57,958 nt of DNA from Pseudomonadota bacterium (GCA_029779535.1 JAKPAG010000073.1:1-57958), one strand, 5' to 3'; positions 35,826-45,647 are shown, counted from the first letter of the stretch. Notes: generated by a model not told the origin, from the letters alone. Program-made: numbers and translations.

Positions 35826-37877
35826 ATGACCAGCAAGCTTCTTGCCGCCTTGCTCGCCGGAGCGGCCTTCGCCTTCACACCGGGCGCGGCCCTGGCCGCC
35901 GATGGCCCGCAAACGGCCTTTACGGGCGATGACCTGTTCAAGCTGGAAGCGGCTGCAGATGCCCAGATCAGCCCGGATGGCAAGACCGTGGCCTATGTCC
36001 GGCGCAGCGCCGACGTGATGAGCGACCGCAATCGCGGCGCGATCTGGCTGGTCGACGTGGCCAGCGGGCAGCAGCGGCCGCTGGTCGCCGGGCCGGGATC
36101 GCACGGCTCGCCGCGCTGGTCACCCGATGGCACGCGCCTGGCCTATGCCTCGGCCGACGAGAACGGCAGCCAGCTGTGGGTGCGCTGGATGGATAGCGGC
36201 GCGGCAACGCGGATCACCAACCTGCCCGACGCGCCGGGATCGATCACCTGGTCGCCCGATGGCCGGACCATCGCCTATACCATGCGCGTGCCGGGCGAAG
36301 GGACCAAGCTGGGCAACGCGCCCAGCCGGCCCGAAGGGGCAAAGTGGGCCGAACCGCTCGAGATCATCGACCGCGTCACCTATCGCAACGATGGTGGTGG
36401 CTATGTCCAGCCCGGCTTCGACCACATCTTCACCGTGCCCGCCGATGGCGGCGCGCCGCGCCAGCTGACCTTCGGCAATTTCGACGATGGCGGACCGCTG
36501 TCGTGGACGCCGGACGGGCGCTCGATCCTGTTTTCAGCCGTGCGCAAGGACAATTGGGAACGCGAACCGCAGGACAGCGAAGTCTATGCGCTCGACGCGG
36601 CGAGCGGCGCGCTGACCACGCTGACCAGCCGCTATGGCCCCGATGCGGCCCCCGCCGCCTCGCCCGATGGCAGGCAGGTCGCCTATCTGGGGTTCGACGA
36701 CAAGCACCGCACTTATGAGAACCTCGAACTCTACGTGATGAACCGCGATGGCAGCGCCGCGCGCTCGCTTACGGCACGGCACGACATCAGCGTCGACGAT
36801 TTCCGCTGGTCGCCGGACGGGCGCAGCCTGGTGGTGCAATACGACGACAAGGGCACGGCCAAGCTGGCCCGCCTGGGGCTGGACGGCGCGCTGACCGAAG
36901 TGGCCGCAGGCCTGTCGGGCACCGGCTTTGACCGGCCCTACACCGGCGGCAGCTTCAGCATGTCGCGCGGCGGGGTGATCGCCTTCACCGGCGGCAGCGA
37001 CCAGCGCCCGCCCGATGTCCGCGTGGTGCGCGGCAAGGGCGCCGAGCGGCTGACCAGGCTCAACGAAGGCTGGCTGGCGGCCAAGGCGCTGGCCCCGGTC
37101 AGCAAGCTGGCGGTGACCGCGCCCGATGGCCGGCCGATCGACGCCTGGCTGGCCCTGCCGCCGGGCCGCAAGGCCGGTGAGCGCGTGCCGCTGGTGCTGG
37201 AAATCCACGGCGGGCCGCATTCGGCCTATGGCCCGTGGTTCGCCACCGACGTCCAGCTCTATGCCGCGGCAGGCTATGCGGTGCTCTACACCAACCCGCG
37301 CGGCAGCACCTCCTATGGCGAGAAGTTCGCCCAGCTGATCGACCGGGCCTATCCGGGCGAGGATTACAACGACCTGATGGCCGCCGTGGATGCCGCGATC
37401 GCCGCCGGGGTGGCCGATGCCGACAACCTGTTCGTCACCGGCGGATCGGGCGGCGGGGTGCTGACAGCATGGATCGTGGGCAAGACCCAGCGCTTCCGCG
37501 CCGCCGCAACCCAGAAGCCGGTGATCAACTGGTCCAGTGAAGCGCTGACCATGGACGGCACGACCTTCACGTCCCGCTACTGGTTCGATGCGCCGCCGTG
37601 GAAGGACGTGACCCCCTATTGGCAACGCTCGCCGCTCAGCCTGGTCGGCAACGTCAAGACTCCGACCCTGGTGGTGGTCGGCAGCGAGGATTACCGCACC
37701 CCGGTGAGCGAGTCCGAGCAGTACTATGCCGCGCTCCAGATCTCCGGCGTGCCGACCGCGCTGGTCAAGGTGCCGGGTGCCAGCCACGGCGGCTTCACCG
37801 CGCGGCCGTCGCAATCGGCGGCCAAGGCTTCGGCGATCATCGCCTGGTTCGAGAAATTCCGCACCAGGAAGCCCTGA
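35826..37877 (+). CDS. Secreted S9 family peptidase (acylaminoacyl-peptidase/DPP type)
   Basis: A 683-residue protein: signal peptide (1-24), TolB-like propeller with SPDGxxIAY blades (about 35-400), then a prolyl-oligopeptidase alpha/beta domain. The nucleophile is Ser541 in GGSGGG, with the acidic residue in VVGSEDYRTP and His in ASHGGF; EIHGGPHSAYG is the oxyanion segment. It trims peptides in the periplasm or outside. A Shine-Dalgarno (GGGGA) precedes the ATG. Divergent from uvrC. Confidence 0.93.
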   Translation: MTSKLLAALLAGAAFAFTPGAALAADGPQTAFTGDDLFKLEAAADAQISPDGKTVAYVRRSADVMSDRNRGAIWLVDVASGQQRPLVAGPGSHGSPRWSPDGTRLAYASADENGSQLWVRWMDSGAATRITNLPDAPGSITWSPDGRTIAYTMRVPGEGTKLGNAPSRPEGAKWAEPLEIIDRVTYRNDGGGYVQPGFDHIFTVPADGGAPRQLTFGNFDDGGPLSWTPDGRSILFSAVRKDNWEREPQDSEVYALDAASGALTTLTSRYGPDAAPAASPDGRQVAYLGFDDKHRTYENLELYVMNRDGSAARSLTARHDISVDDFRWSPDGRSLVVQYDDKGTAKLARLGLDGALTEVAAGLSGTGFDRPYTGGSFSMSRGGVIAFTGGSDQRPPDVRVVRGKGAERLTRLNEGWLAAKALAPVSKLAVTAPDGRPIDAWLALPPGRKAGERVPLVLEIHGGPHSAYGPWFATDVQLYAAAGYAVLYTNPRGSTSYGEKFAQLIDRAYPGEDYNDLMAAVDAAIAAGVADADNLFVTGGSGGGVLTAWIVGKTQRFRAAATQKPVINWSSEALTMDGTTFTSRYWFDAPPWKDVTPYWQRSPLSLVGNVKTPTLVVVGSEDYRTPVSESEQYYAALQISGVPTALVKVPGASHGGFTARPSQSAAKASAIIAWFEKFRTRKP

Positions 37878-38061
37878 AATCCGCGCGTTGACGGGCCGCG
37901 CCGCCCTGTTACCTTCCCCGCCGCGATAGCTGCGGGGAGGAACGGCACTTGCGGGCAACTGCCTGGGGTGCGGCATCGCGGTGATCGTCCGGGCTTGCCC
38001 GGCCACCTCTTCACTCCGGGCCGCCCCCCCGCTGGCTGAGCCCCAGAAAGAAAGCGCCCAG

Positions 38062-39006
38062 ATGTCCACCCGCCACCTTGTCGATCCCGAAGTCCTGCCG
38101 CTGCTGGACCTGATGCAGCCGATGGGCTTTGCCATCGAAGACCTGCCGCGCATCCGCGCCGAAAGCGAGGCACGCTTTGCCTTCCTGGGCGACGTGCCGC
38201 TGACGGCTGAGGTCAAGGTGATCGACGGGCCCGGCGGTCCGCTGGAAATCCGCTGGTTCGATCCCGATCCGGGCCAGACTGGCCGCGCCGCGTTGTATCA
38301 CATCCACGGCGGCGGCATGATCATCGGTTCGGCCCGCTCGATGGAATATGGCCCGTCCAGGATTGCCCATGCGCTGGGGATCCCGGTCGCCTCGGTGGAA
38401 TATCGGCTGGCCCCGGAACACCCCTTCCCCGCCCCGCACGAGGATTGCCTGGCGGGCCTGCGCTGGCTGGCGGACAATACCGCCGAACTGGGGGTCGATC
38501 CGACGCGGATCGGGATCATGGGCGAAAGCGCCGGCGGCGGGCTGGCGGCGGGCGTGGCGCAGATGGCGCGCGACCTCGGCGGCCCCGCGCTGGCGGCGCA
38601 ATTGCTGACCTTCCCGATGCTTGACCACCGCACCGGCGGCCCGGATTGCCAGTGGCACAACCCGTCGACCGGGGAATTCATCTGGACGCGCCCGTCCAAC
38701 CAGTTCGGTTGGGAAGCGCTGCGTGGCAGTTACCAGCCGGTCGATGCGCGCAAGGGCTGGTTCAGCCCCAGCCTGGCGGATGACCTGTCGGGCCTGCCGC
38801 CCTGCTGGATCGGGACCGGCAGTATCGACCTGTTCTTCGATGAAAACCTGGATTACGTGCGCCGGCTGTGCGCCGCCGGGGTGCCGGTGGAACTGCACTC
38901 CTATCCCGGCGCGCCGCACGCCTTCAACGTGATGCCCGATGCGGCCAGCGCCAAGGCCTATACGCGCGACCTGCTGGCCGCTGCGACCCGCCTGCTGGCG
39001 CTGTAA
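38062..39006 (+). CDS. Esterase/lipase of the hormone-sensitive lipase family
   Basis: A 314-residue alpha/beta hydrolase. HGGG at 82-85 is the HSL oxyanion motif, the nucleophile is Ser156 in GESAGG, and His is in GAPHAFN. EYRLAPEHPFPAPHEDC is another hallmark. Substrates are short-chain esters. The start is the ATG at 38062; the frame is open to a GTG at 37981 but the extension looks non-coding. A 7-bp hairpin (TCCCCGC/GCGGGGA) lies in the 184-base upstream gap, which holds no other gene. Confidence 0.91.
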   Translation: MSTRHLVDPEVLPLLDLMQPMGFAIEDLPRIRAESEARFAFLGDVPLTAEVKVIDGPGGPLEIRWFDPDPGQTGRAALYHIHGGGMIIGSARSMEYGPSRIAHALGIPVASVEYRLAPEHPFPAPHEDCLAGLRWLADNTAELGVDPTRIGIMGESAGGGLAAGVAQMARDLGGPALAAQLLTFPMLDHRTGGPDCQWHNPSTGEFIWTRPSNQFGWEALRGSYQPVDARKGWFSPSLADDLSGLPPCWIGTGSIDLFFDENLDYVRRLCAAGVPVELHSYPGAPHAFNVMPDAASAKAYTRDLLAAATRLLAL

Positions 39007-39019
39007 CTGGAAAATGGAG

Positions 39020-39050
39020 CGAGCCGCGCGGCACCGGGCCGCGCGGCTCG
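39020..39050. terminator. Bidirectional hairpin between convergent genes
   Basis: A perfect 13-bp stem (CGAGCCGCGCGGC / GCCGCGCGGCTCG) with a 5-base loop, lying between the esterase stop and the stop of the convergent minus-strand gene. No clear U tract on either side. Confidence 0.6.
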
Positions 39051-39073
39051 TCACATTTCCTCGAGCGCTGCGC

Positions 39074-39610
39074 TCAGATCGCGCGCCCGGCGATCGACAC
39101 CTGGCGGATCCGGCCATCGCCATCCACCGCGCAAGTGAAATTTTCGCCGCTGGTCACCCGGCCCTGAACGCGCCAGCCATCGCCTTCGCGCGTGACATTG
39201 TCGACCGTGTCGACCCCGATCTTGCCGCGCGACACTTCGTCGATGCAGCGATTGACCGCGCCGTTGATGCCGGTGCCCTCGTTCCACTGCGGGCGGTCGT
39301 CATCACCGGCATAGCCGCGCGAATCCGGCCGCGCGGGGGCATCGGGATAGCGGTATTCCGGCTTGGCCCGCTTCTGCTTGTTGTTGCTGGCCGCGCTGGC
39401 AATGGCGGCGATCCCGCCGATGATCAGGATCCCGGCCAGTACGTCGCCAGCATCGACCCCGTCATGGTGGTGCCGGCCCCAGCCGCCACCCCAGCCGCCA
39501 CCCCAGCCGCCGCCCCAGCCGCGATCGCGGGCCATGGCCGGCGAAGCCATCATCGCCATGGCAGCAACGCTGGCCAATACGCTGGCCCCACGCGAAATCC
39601 TGCGCGTCAT
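39074..39610 (-). CDS. Small secreted or membrane-anchored protein, glycine/tryptophan-rich
   Basis: A 178-residue protein: signal peptide (1-27, ending SPAMA), a GWGGGWGGG repeat, HHHDGVDAGDVLAG leading into a hydrophobic GILIIGGIAAIASAA segment (about 55-72), then a soluble C-terminal domain with two cysteines (NRCIDEV and FTCAVDG). The AGG AGG ribosome site supports the start. It resembles the next gene in layout and in the membrane motif. Function unknown. Confidence 0.82.
   Translation of the reverse strand: MTRRISRGASVLASVAAMAMMASPAMARDRGWGGGWGGGWGGGWGRHHHDGVDAGDVLAGILIIGGIAAIASAASNNKQKRAKPEYRYPDAPARPDSRGYAGDDDRPQWNEGTGINGAVNRCIDEVSRGKIGVDTVDNVTREGDGWRVQGRVTSGENFTCAVDGDGRIRQVSIAGRAI
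39477..39519. repeat. 12-base tandem repeat inside the Gly/Trp-rich gene
   Basis: About 3.6 copies of CCCCAGCCGCCA, encoding the GWGG repeats on the minus strand. Copy number could vary between strains by replication slippage, changing only the linker length. Confidence 0.75.
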
Positions 39611-39749
39611 AATCCGACCCTCCTGCCGCACCGCCGCGCCGCCTGTGCGCGCGGAAGACTCGGTGCGAATATGCTGATGCGACTAGGCGGCTCAGGCTGT
39701 CTCCAGTCTGAACCGCCCGTCGATGGTCAGGCACGGCTCGCCGTGCCGG

Positions 39750-40358
39750 TTACAGCCCACGCAGTCCCGAGAAGTCCATGTCGACCACCCGGCCCTGCTC
39801 GATCCGGCACTTGAAGCTGCCGCTGTCATAGCCGCGCAGCCCCGCGTTCCAGCCGCGATAGTCGCCGCCCCAGCCCCGGCCATACTGGCCGTCTCCGTGG
39901 CGCCAGCCGCGTCCCATCGCGTTGACCGCGATCCGGCCGCGCACTTCATAGCCGAAGCGGGTATCGCGCACTTCGCGGATGTCGGTCACGTCGGCCCGGC
40001 CATAGCTGTAGCGCGCAGCGCTGCGTTCGGCGGCAAACACGCACTGTTCCACCGCCTGGCGCGGATTGCCTCGCCAGCCGGCGTCGCGGTTGTAGCCGCC
40101 GTCCCAACCCCGGCGATAATCGCCATAACCGGCCCGGTCATAACGGTAATCGCGGTCGTTGCTGCCGGCCGCAGCGGCCACCGCCGCAATGCCGCCGATC
40201 ACCAGCGCCCCGGCAATCACGTCGCCCGCGCTGATGCCGCCGCGATCATGATAGCCGCGCGCATCGGCCAGCGCCGGACTTGCCGAGGAAGCCACCATCG
40301 CACCAGCTGCGACTGTGGCGAGCGTGCCCTTGGCCAGAGCTTTCGAAAGGGTCTTCAT
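39750..40358 (-). CDS. Small secreted protein, paralogue of the adjacent gene
   Basis: A 202-residue protein: signal peptide (1-31, ending PALA), then GGISAGDVIAG and a hydrophobic ALVIGGIAAVAAAA segment almost identical to that in the neighbour, a Tyr/Arg/Asp/Gly-rich linker and a C-terminal domain with CVFAAER and FKCRIEQG cysteines. GAAGGA upstream is a ribosome site. The 139 bases between the paralogues and the 286 bases upstream hold nothing else I can identify. Confidence 0.82.
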   Translation of the reverse strand: MKTLSKALAKGTLATVAAGAMVASSASPALADARGYHDRGGISAGDVIAGALVIGGIAAVAAAAGSNDRDYRYDRAGYGDYRRGWDGGYNRDAGWRGNPRQAVEQCVFAAERSAARYSYGRADVTDIREVRDTRFGYEVRGRIAVNAMGRGWRHGDGQYGRGWGGDYRGWNAGLRGYDSGSFKCRIEQGRVVDMDFSGLRGL

Positions 40359-40644
40359 GGCAACTCGTCCTTCAATCTGCCGGACGGGATAGCCCGGCGT
40401 TGAGGATGAGATAGCGAATCGAGCTTGGCGCGATGCTGAACCCGGGCGACAGCATCCATTCATGTTTAACGGCACTTTTCTGAACGGCAGGGCAAGGTTG
40501 CAACCTGCAAGGGCACTGCCCGCGCTGTGCCGTTTTCAACTCCTGTCAGGTCGGGTTGTGCCACCTCCAGCTCGACTGGTGCTCACGCCGAGCCTTCCCG
40601 CGAAAGTTGCAGGGTCCAGCTCATGCAACTCCCGCCGGGGCGGC

Positions 40645-42801
40645 TTACGGCTGCGGCACCTTCAGGCCGCTCCAATGCGCCAAAAAGGCCAGAACGTCGG
40701 CATTTTCCGCCACCGCCTTGTCGGTCGGCTTGCCGGCGCCGTGCCCGGCTCGCGTCTCGATCCGGATCAGGCGCGGCTTCGGCCCCAGCGCCGCAGCTTG
40801 CAGCGCGGCGGTATATTTGAAGCTGTGCCCCGGCACCACGCGATCATCCGTGTCAGCGGTCGTCACCAGCACGGCGGGATAGTCCCGCCCGGCCTGGATG
40901 TTGTGATAGGGCGAATAGGCCCGCAGCACGCGGAAATCGGCCTCCTTGTCGGGATAGCCATAGTCATCGACCCAGTACCGTCCTGCCGTGAACCGGTCGA
41001 AGCGCAGCATGTCCATCACGCCCACGGCGGGGCTGGCAGCGGCGAACAGATCGGGCCGCTGGTTGACCACCGCGCCCACCAGCAAGCCACCGTTGGACCC
41101 GCCCTGGATGGTCAGCCCGCCCTTTGGCGTGATCCCCTCGGCAATCAGGTATTCCCCCGCCGCGATGAAATCATCGAACACGTTCTGCTTGTTGTGCAGC
41201 CGCCCGGCATCGTGCCATTCCTTGCCGTATTCCCCGCCGCCGCGCAGGTTGGCCAGGGCAAAGGCCCCGCCCGCTTCCAGCCAGGCCATCCGCGCCGCGG
41301 AAAAGGCGGGGGTCAGCGATATGTCGAACCCGCCATAGCCATAAAGCAGCGTCGGCACGGCCCTGCCCACGGCTGCCGTTTCGCGCTTGCGAACCAGGAA
41401 CAGCGGTACGCGGGTCCCGTCCTTCGAGGTGTAGAACCGTTGCTCGATCGCGTAGTCATCGGGCTTGAAGCCCAGCTTCGGCAAGGCAAAGGGCACGGTC
41501 TTGCCGTTGCTGCTGTCATAACGATAGACCGCGCTGGGCTGGTTGAAGCTGGAGAAACTGTAGAACGTTTCCGGATCGCCCGGCTGCCCGGTAAAGCCCG
41601 ATGCCGTGCCGATCGCGTTGAGCGCAATGGTCTGGACCCGGCTGCCGTCGAGCGAGACCATCTCGGCCATCGACGCCGCGTCCTTGAGGTAATTGAGGAT
41701 CAGCTGGTTGCCGACAATCTGGGCCCGCTCCAGCGTCTCCTCGCGCTCGCGGATGACGTCCACGAAGCCGCGCTCGGGCTGCTTCAGGTTGGTCGCCACC
41801 ACTTTCAGGCGTGGGGCGTCCTTGTTGGTGACGAACCACAGCGTGTCGCCCATGCCTTCGATCAGGCGCCAGTCATGGTCCAGTCCCTTGACCAGCGGCT
41901 GCGCGGCCCAGCCCTTGCCCTTGGCCCCGCGCTTGCCCAGCGGGATCACATGCAGTTCGAACCGGTTGTCGGTGCCCCTGGACGTGGTAATCAGCGCCCA
42001 GCGCTGATCGTGGGTAACCTGCGCAAAATGACCCAGATCGGGCTGTTCGGGCGTGGCATAGACCAGCTCGTCCGCCGATTGCGGCGTGCCGATACGATGA
42101 AAGCGCACTTCCTGGTTACGGTTGAGCTGCTGGAACGCCTGCCCCGCCTGCGGCTCGGGGAAACGGGAATAGAGGAACCCGGTCGATCCGATCCAGGCGA
42201 TGCCGGTAAACTTGGCCCACTTGATCTCGTCGGCCAAGACCTTGCCCGTTGCAACGTCAAGCACGCGGATCGTGCGCCAGTCCGAACCGCCGTCCTGCAC
42301 CGAATAAGCCAGCAGCGAGCCATCGTGCGCAGGCTCCCAGGCGTCCAGCGCGGTCGCCCCATCCTTTGCCCAGCCATTGGGATCGATCAGCAACCGGGGC
42401 GCACCGTCCAGCCCCTGCCGAACGAACAGCTGCGCCTGGTTTTGCAGGCCCGAATTGCGGGTATAGAAGTAGGCCTTGCCCGCCTTGACCGGCAGGCCGA
42501 ACCGCTCGTAGTCAAGCAGCTGACGGATCCGCTGCGCGAACCAGGCGCGCTCAGGCAACCTGGCAAGGTAGTCCTGGGTGACGCGGTTCTGCCGCTGCAC
42601 CCAGTCCGCCACTTCGCTATCGCTACGCACATCGTTCTCAAGCCAGCGATAGGGATCCGCAACCTGCTCGCCGAACTTGCTCTCGACCAGCGCTTCGCGC
42701 CGGGTTTCCGGAAATGAAATCGCCATTCCATCCTCTGCCAGCGCCGCACCTGCTGTTGTAAGAAGCATGGCACCCAGAAAGGTGCGGAACAGGCGGCGCA
42801 T
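40645..42801 (-). CDS. Secreted prolyl oligopeptidase (S9A)
   Basis: A 718-residue protein with signal peptide (about 1-22), an N-terminal DPYRWLEND motif, a seven-bladed propeller (about 75-430) and a C-terminal catalytic domain with Ser569 in GGSNGG, Asp in DTDDRVVPGHS and His in GHGAGK. It cleaves short peptides after proline. The ATG at 42801 has a GGAGA ribosome site; a GTG four codons upstream overlaps that site and is less likely. Confidence 0.94.
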   Translation of the reverse strand: MRRLFRTFLGAMLLTTAGAALAEDGMAISFPETRREALVESKFGEQVADPYRWLENDVRSDSEVADWVQRQNRVTQDYLARLPERAWFAQRIRQLLDYERFGLPVKAGKAYFYTRNSGLQNQAQLFVRQGLDGAPRLLIDPNGWAKDGATALDAWEPAHDGSLLAYSVQDGGSDWRTIRVLDVATGKVLADEIKWAKFTGIAWIGSTGFLYSRFPEPQAGQAFQQLNRNQEVRFHRIGTPQSADELVYATPEQPDLGHFAQVTHDQRWALITTSRGTDNRFELHVIPLGKRGAKGKGWAAQPLVKGLDHDWRLIEGMGDTLWFVTNKDAPRLKVVATNLKQPERGFVDVIREREETLERAQIVGNQLILNYLKDAASMAEMVSLDGSRVQTIALNAIGTASGFTGQPGDPETFYSFSSFNQPSAVYRYDSSNGKTVPFALPKLGFKPDDYAIEQRFYTSKDGTRVPLFLVRKRETAAVGRAVPTLLYGYGGFDISLTPAFSAARMAWLEAGGAFALANLRGGGEYGKEWHDAGRLHNKQNVFDDFIAAGEYLIAEGITPKGGLTIQGGSNGGLLVGAVVNQRPDLFAAASPAVGVMDMLRFDRFTAGRYWVDDYGYPDKEADFRVLRAYSPYHNIQAGRDYPAVLVTTADTDDRVVPGHSFKYTAALQAAALGPKPRLIRIETRAGHGAGKPTDKAVAENADVLAFLAHWSGLKVPQP

Positions 42802-42818
42802 CACGGTCTCCACAAATG

Positions 42819-42857
42819 AAAAGGCGGGAGCAAGCCTACCGCCTGCCCCCGCCTTTG
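42819..42857 (-). terminator. Terminator of the alpha operon
   Basis: Minus strand: 9-bp stem AAAGGCGGG / CCCGCCTTT running into five T, 37 bases after the rplQ stop. It separates the ribosomal cluster from the prolyl oligopeptidase gene on the same strand. Confidence 0.75.
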
Positions 42858-42893
42858 CAATCGGTCCGTCGACCAGCGACGTTACCGTTCGAC

Positions 42894-43304
42894 TTATTCC
42901 TCGTCGGCCGAGAACACCGGACCCGAATCCTGGCCCTTGGCCGAAGTGTCGCGGTCAACCAGTTCGATCACGGCCATCGGCGCGGCGTCCGAAGCGCGGA
43001 TGCCGGCCTTGATCACGCGGGTGTAGCCACCCTGGCGATCAGCGTAGCGCGCGGCCAGCACGTCGAACAGCTTCACCAGCTGCGCATCGTCCAGCAGACG
43101 GGCGTGAGCGAGACGACGGTTCGAAAGACCACCGTGTTTGGCCAGCGTAATCAGCTTTTCGATGTAGGGGCGCAGTTCGCGCGCCTTGGGCAGGGTCGTG
43201 GTGATCTGCTCGTGCTTGATCAGCGCGGCCGACATGTTGCGCAGCAGCGCGCGGCGATGGCTGGAAGTGCGGTTGAGCTTACGACCGCCGTACTTGTGAC
43301 GCAT
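42894..43304 (-). CDS. rplQ: 50S ribosomal protein L17
   Basis: 136 residues, [24 protein letters not shown] start typical of bL17; an acidic C-terminal tail ends in SADEE. Last gene of the alpha operon, 115 bases after rpoA. Confidence 0.97.
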   Translation of the reverse strand: MRHKYGGRKLNRTSSHRRALLRNMSAALIKHEQITTTLPKARELRPYIEKLITLAKHGGLSNRRLAHARLLDDAQLVKLFDVLAARYADRQGGYTRVIKAGIRASDAAPMAVIELVDRDTSAKGQDSGPVFSADEE

Positions 43305-43390
43305 GGTTCATTCCTTCGTTCGTAGGGGGCCCGTGTCAGGTAGCCCGATCCTGGCGGCTGTCGCGGTCGCCGCCATTCACCGGGTGCGGA

Positions 43391-43408
43391 GGACGCCGAG
43401 GGGCGTCC
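43391..43408 (-). other. Intercistronic hairpin after rpoA
   Basis: A perfect 7-bp stem (GGACGCC / GGCGTCC) with a 4-base loop, 12 bases past the rpoA stop. Without a T run it more likely protects or marks the mRNA end than stops transcription. Confidence 0.45.
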
Positions 43409-43419
43409 CCGCCGTGCCA

Positions 43420-44478
43420 TCAGCCCAGCAGTTCCTGCTCGAGCTTCTTGGCCATTTCCTCGATGTTCTCGGGCGGCCAGCCAGGGATGTCCATGCCGAG
43501 GCGCAGGCCCATCGAGCTCAGGACTTCCTTGATCTCGTTGAGGCTCTTGCGGCCGAAGTTCGGCGTGCGGAGCATCTCGGCCTCGGTCTTCTGGACTAGG
43601 TCGCCGATATAGATGATGTTGTCGTTCTTGAGGCAGTTGGCAGAACGAACCGACAGTTCCAGCTCGTCCACCTTCTTGAGCAGGTAGCGGTTGAGCTGGT
43701 TGGTGTCGCCTTCTTCCGCCGCCGGAGCCGCCATGCCGATCATCGGCGAAGCGCCCATCGGCACCGCATCTTCGAAGTGGACGAACAGCGCCAGCTGGTC
43801 CTGGAGGATGCGCGCGGCATAGGCCACGGCGTCTTCCGGGGTCACGGTGCCATCGGTTTCGACCGACAGGCTCAGCTTGTCGTAGTCAAGCTCCTGACCG
43901 ATGCGGGCGTTGTCGACCTTGTAGCTGACCTGGCGGACCGGCGAGTAGAGCGAGTCGACCGGGATCAGCCCGATCGGCGCATCGACCGGACGGTTCGACA
44001 CGGCCGGGACATAGCCCTTGCCGGTGTCGGCGGTCAGCTCCATGTTCAGGGTCGCACCTTCGTCAAGGTGGCAGATCACGAGGTCCTTGTTCATCACCTC
44101 GATGTCGCCCGACACGGCGATGTCACCGGCAGTCACGGCGCAGGGGCCGGTCGCCGAAAGCTGCAGACGCTTGGGGCCTTCGCCCTGCATCTTGAGCGCG
44201 ATCTGCTTGACGTTGAGCACGATGTCGGTGACGTCTTCACGCACGCCGGCGAGCGAGCTGAATTCGTGCAGAACGTTTTCGATCTTGATCGAAGTGATCG
44301 CGGCGCCCTGCAGCGAGGACAGCAGCACGCGACGCAGCGCGTTGCCCAGCGTCAGACCGAAACCGCGTTCGAGCGGTTCGGCAACGAAGGTCGCGCGCCG
44401 CTTGGGGTCGTTGCCCGGCTTCACCTCGAGGGCGTTGGGCTTCTTGAGTTCCTGCCAGTTCTTGATGTTGACAGTCAT
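43420..44478 (-). CDS. rpoA: RNA polymerase alpha subunit
   Basis: 352 residues. The N-terminal assembly domain ([26 protein letters not shown]) and the C-terminal DNA-binding domain ([24 protein letters not shown]) are complete and joined by a linker at about 235-265. Standard alpha-operon position between rpsK and rplQ; rpsD is absent from this operon, as usual in alphaproteobacteria. Confidence 0.98.
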   Translation of the reverse strand: MTVNIKNWQELKKPNALEVKPGNDPKRRATFVAEPLERGFGLTLGNALRRVLLSSLQGAAITSIKIENVLHEFSSLAGVREDVTDIVLNVKQIALKMQGEGPKRLQLSATGPCAVTAGDIAVSGDIEVMNKDLVICHLDEGATLNMELTADTGKGYVPAVSNRPVDAPIGLIPVDSLYSPVRQVSYKVDNARIGQELDYDKLSLSVETDGTVTPEDAVAYAARILQDQLALFVHFEDAVPMGASPMIGMAAPAAEEGDTNQLNRYLLKKVDELELSVRSANCLKNDNIIYIGDLVQKTEAEMLRTPNFGRKSLNEIKEVLSSMGLRLGMDIPGWPPENIEEMAKKLEQELLG

Positions 44479-44550
44479 GGACTTCCCCTAGGGTCTTGTT
44501 TTGGCGGAAAGGCCGCTGCCCCTTGCGGGACCGCGGCCGAACCGGAACTA

Positions 44551-44569
44551 CGGCGGGTTCACCCCGCCG
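44551..44569 (-). other. Intercistronic hairpin after rpsK
   Basis: A 7-bp stem (CGGCGGG / CCCGCCG) with a 5-base loop, 13 bases past the rpsK stop, in the 103-base rpsK-rpoA gap. A similar hairpin follows rpoA. Confidence 0.45.
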
Positions 44570-44581
44570 CGGTGCATTCGA

Positions 44582-44971
44582 TCAGACGCGGCGACGCTTC
44601 GAGGGCCGCACGCCGTTGTGCGGGATCGGCGTCACGTCGCGGATCGAAGTGATGGTGAAGCCCACCGCCTGCAGCGCGCGCAGCGCGCTTTCGCGGCCCG
44701 AACCCGGACCCTTCACTTCGACTTCCAGGGTGCGGACGCCGTGTTCGGCGGCCTTCTTGCCGGCGTCGTCCGCAGCCACCTGAGCGGCATAGGGGGTCGA
44801 CTTGCGGCTGCCCTTGAAGCCCATCATGCCCGCGCTAGACCAGCTGATCGCATTGCCCTGGGCGTCGGTGATGGTGATCATAGTATTGTTGAAGCTGGCG
44901 TTCACATGCGCGATGCCGCTGGTGATGTTCTTCCGCTCGCGGCGCTTAATGCGCTGGGGTTCGCGTGCCAT
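44582..44971 (-). CDS. rpsK: 30S ribosomal protein S11
   Basis: 129 residues; [18 protein letters not shown] and the C-terminal [18 protein letters not shown] are the uS11 hallmarks. Forms part of the platform at the E site. Confidence 0.98.
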   Translation of the reverse strand: MAREPQRIKRRERKNITSGIAHVNASFNNTMITITDAQGNAISWSSAGMMGFKGSRKSTPYAAQVAADDAGKKAAEHGVRTLEVEVKGPGSGRESALRALQAVGFTITSIRDVTPIPHNGVRPSKRRRV

Positions 44972-45010
44972 GGTTCTTATCCTGTCAAAAGAAACGAAGG
45001 GACGGCGTTA

Positions 45011-45023
45011 GGCTGAAACAGCC
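45011..45023 (-). other. Small hairpin between rpsM and rpsK
   Basis: A 5-bp stem (GGCTG / CAGCC) with a 3-base loop, directly after the rpsM stop. It is weak alone; it matters only because each alpha-operon gene is followed by one. Confidence 0.25.
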
Positions 45024-45029
45024 GCCCGC

Positions 45030-45398
45030 TTACTTCTTCTTGCCGGCGATCGGCTTGGCCTTGCCCTTGCGGGTGCGGGCATTGGTGTGAGTGCGCTGAC
45101 CGCGAACCGGCAGCCCCTTGCGATGACGCAGGCCGCGATAGCAGGCCAGGTCCATCAGGCGCTTGATGTTCATCGCGGTTTCGCGGCGCAGGTCACCCTC
45201 GACCGTGTGGTCGGCGTCGATCGTCTCGCGGATGTGCAGGACTTCCTGGTCAGACAGGTCCTGGACGCGGCGGGTATGGTCGATACCCAGCTTGTCGGCG
45301 ATCTGGCGGGCCTTGAACGGGCCGATACCATGGATGTAGGTGAGCGCGATGATCACGCGCTTGTTGGTGGGGATATTGACCCCGGCAATACGAGCCAC
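45030..45398 (-). CDS. rpsM: 30S ribosomal protein S13
   Basis: 122 residues: [15 protein letters not shown] start, [38 protein letters not shown] basic tail. First gene of the alpha operon, with its own promoter about 140 bases upstream. Confidence 0.98.
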   Translation of the reverse strand: MARIAGVNIPTNKRVIIALTYIHGIGPFKARQIADKLGIDHTRRVQDLSDQEVLHIRETIDADHTVEGDLRRETAMNIKRLMDLACYRGLRHRKGLPVRGQRTHTNARTRKGKAKPIAGKKK

Positions 45399-45537
45399 TT
45401 AGTTCTCCATGCTCCACAGGGAAACGCCTGCGCGCGCCCTATCTCAACGCTCCACCCGGAAACAACGGCAAAAAGCCCGGTCGGCGCGCACAATGGCTAT
45501 CGCCTGCCGGACTGACCCGCATTTCGAGTGAAGGGCG

Positions 45538-45566
45538 CGCTTAGGGCGATTCGTCCAGCATGTCAA
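45538..45566 (-). promoter_or_regulatory. Alpha-operon promoter before rpsM
   Basis: Minus strand: consensus -35 TTGACA, 17-base spacer, -10 TAAGCG. It implies a leader of about 130 bases before rpsM, in which GCGCGCC and GGCGCGC (about 45430 and 45484) can pair as a long-range stem. The 249-base rpsM-SRPBCC gap holds no gene. Confidence 0.65.
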
Positions 45567-45647
45567 CGCCGCTGAACCGACATGGCCAGGAAGGCGGCGG
45601 AAACTCTCGCGAAAGAATTCCTCAGCTACGGGAAAACCGCGTGCCAG

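Noticed and set aside
39477..39519. Possible CRISPR-like repeat
   Set aside because: A 12-base head-to-tail repeat with no spacers, inside a coding sequence.
40462..42717. 751-codon plus-strand frame opposite the prolyl oligopeptidase
   Set aside because: Antisense to a gene with a full catalytic triad and signal peptide; no domain of its own.
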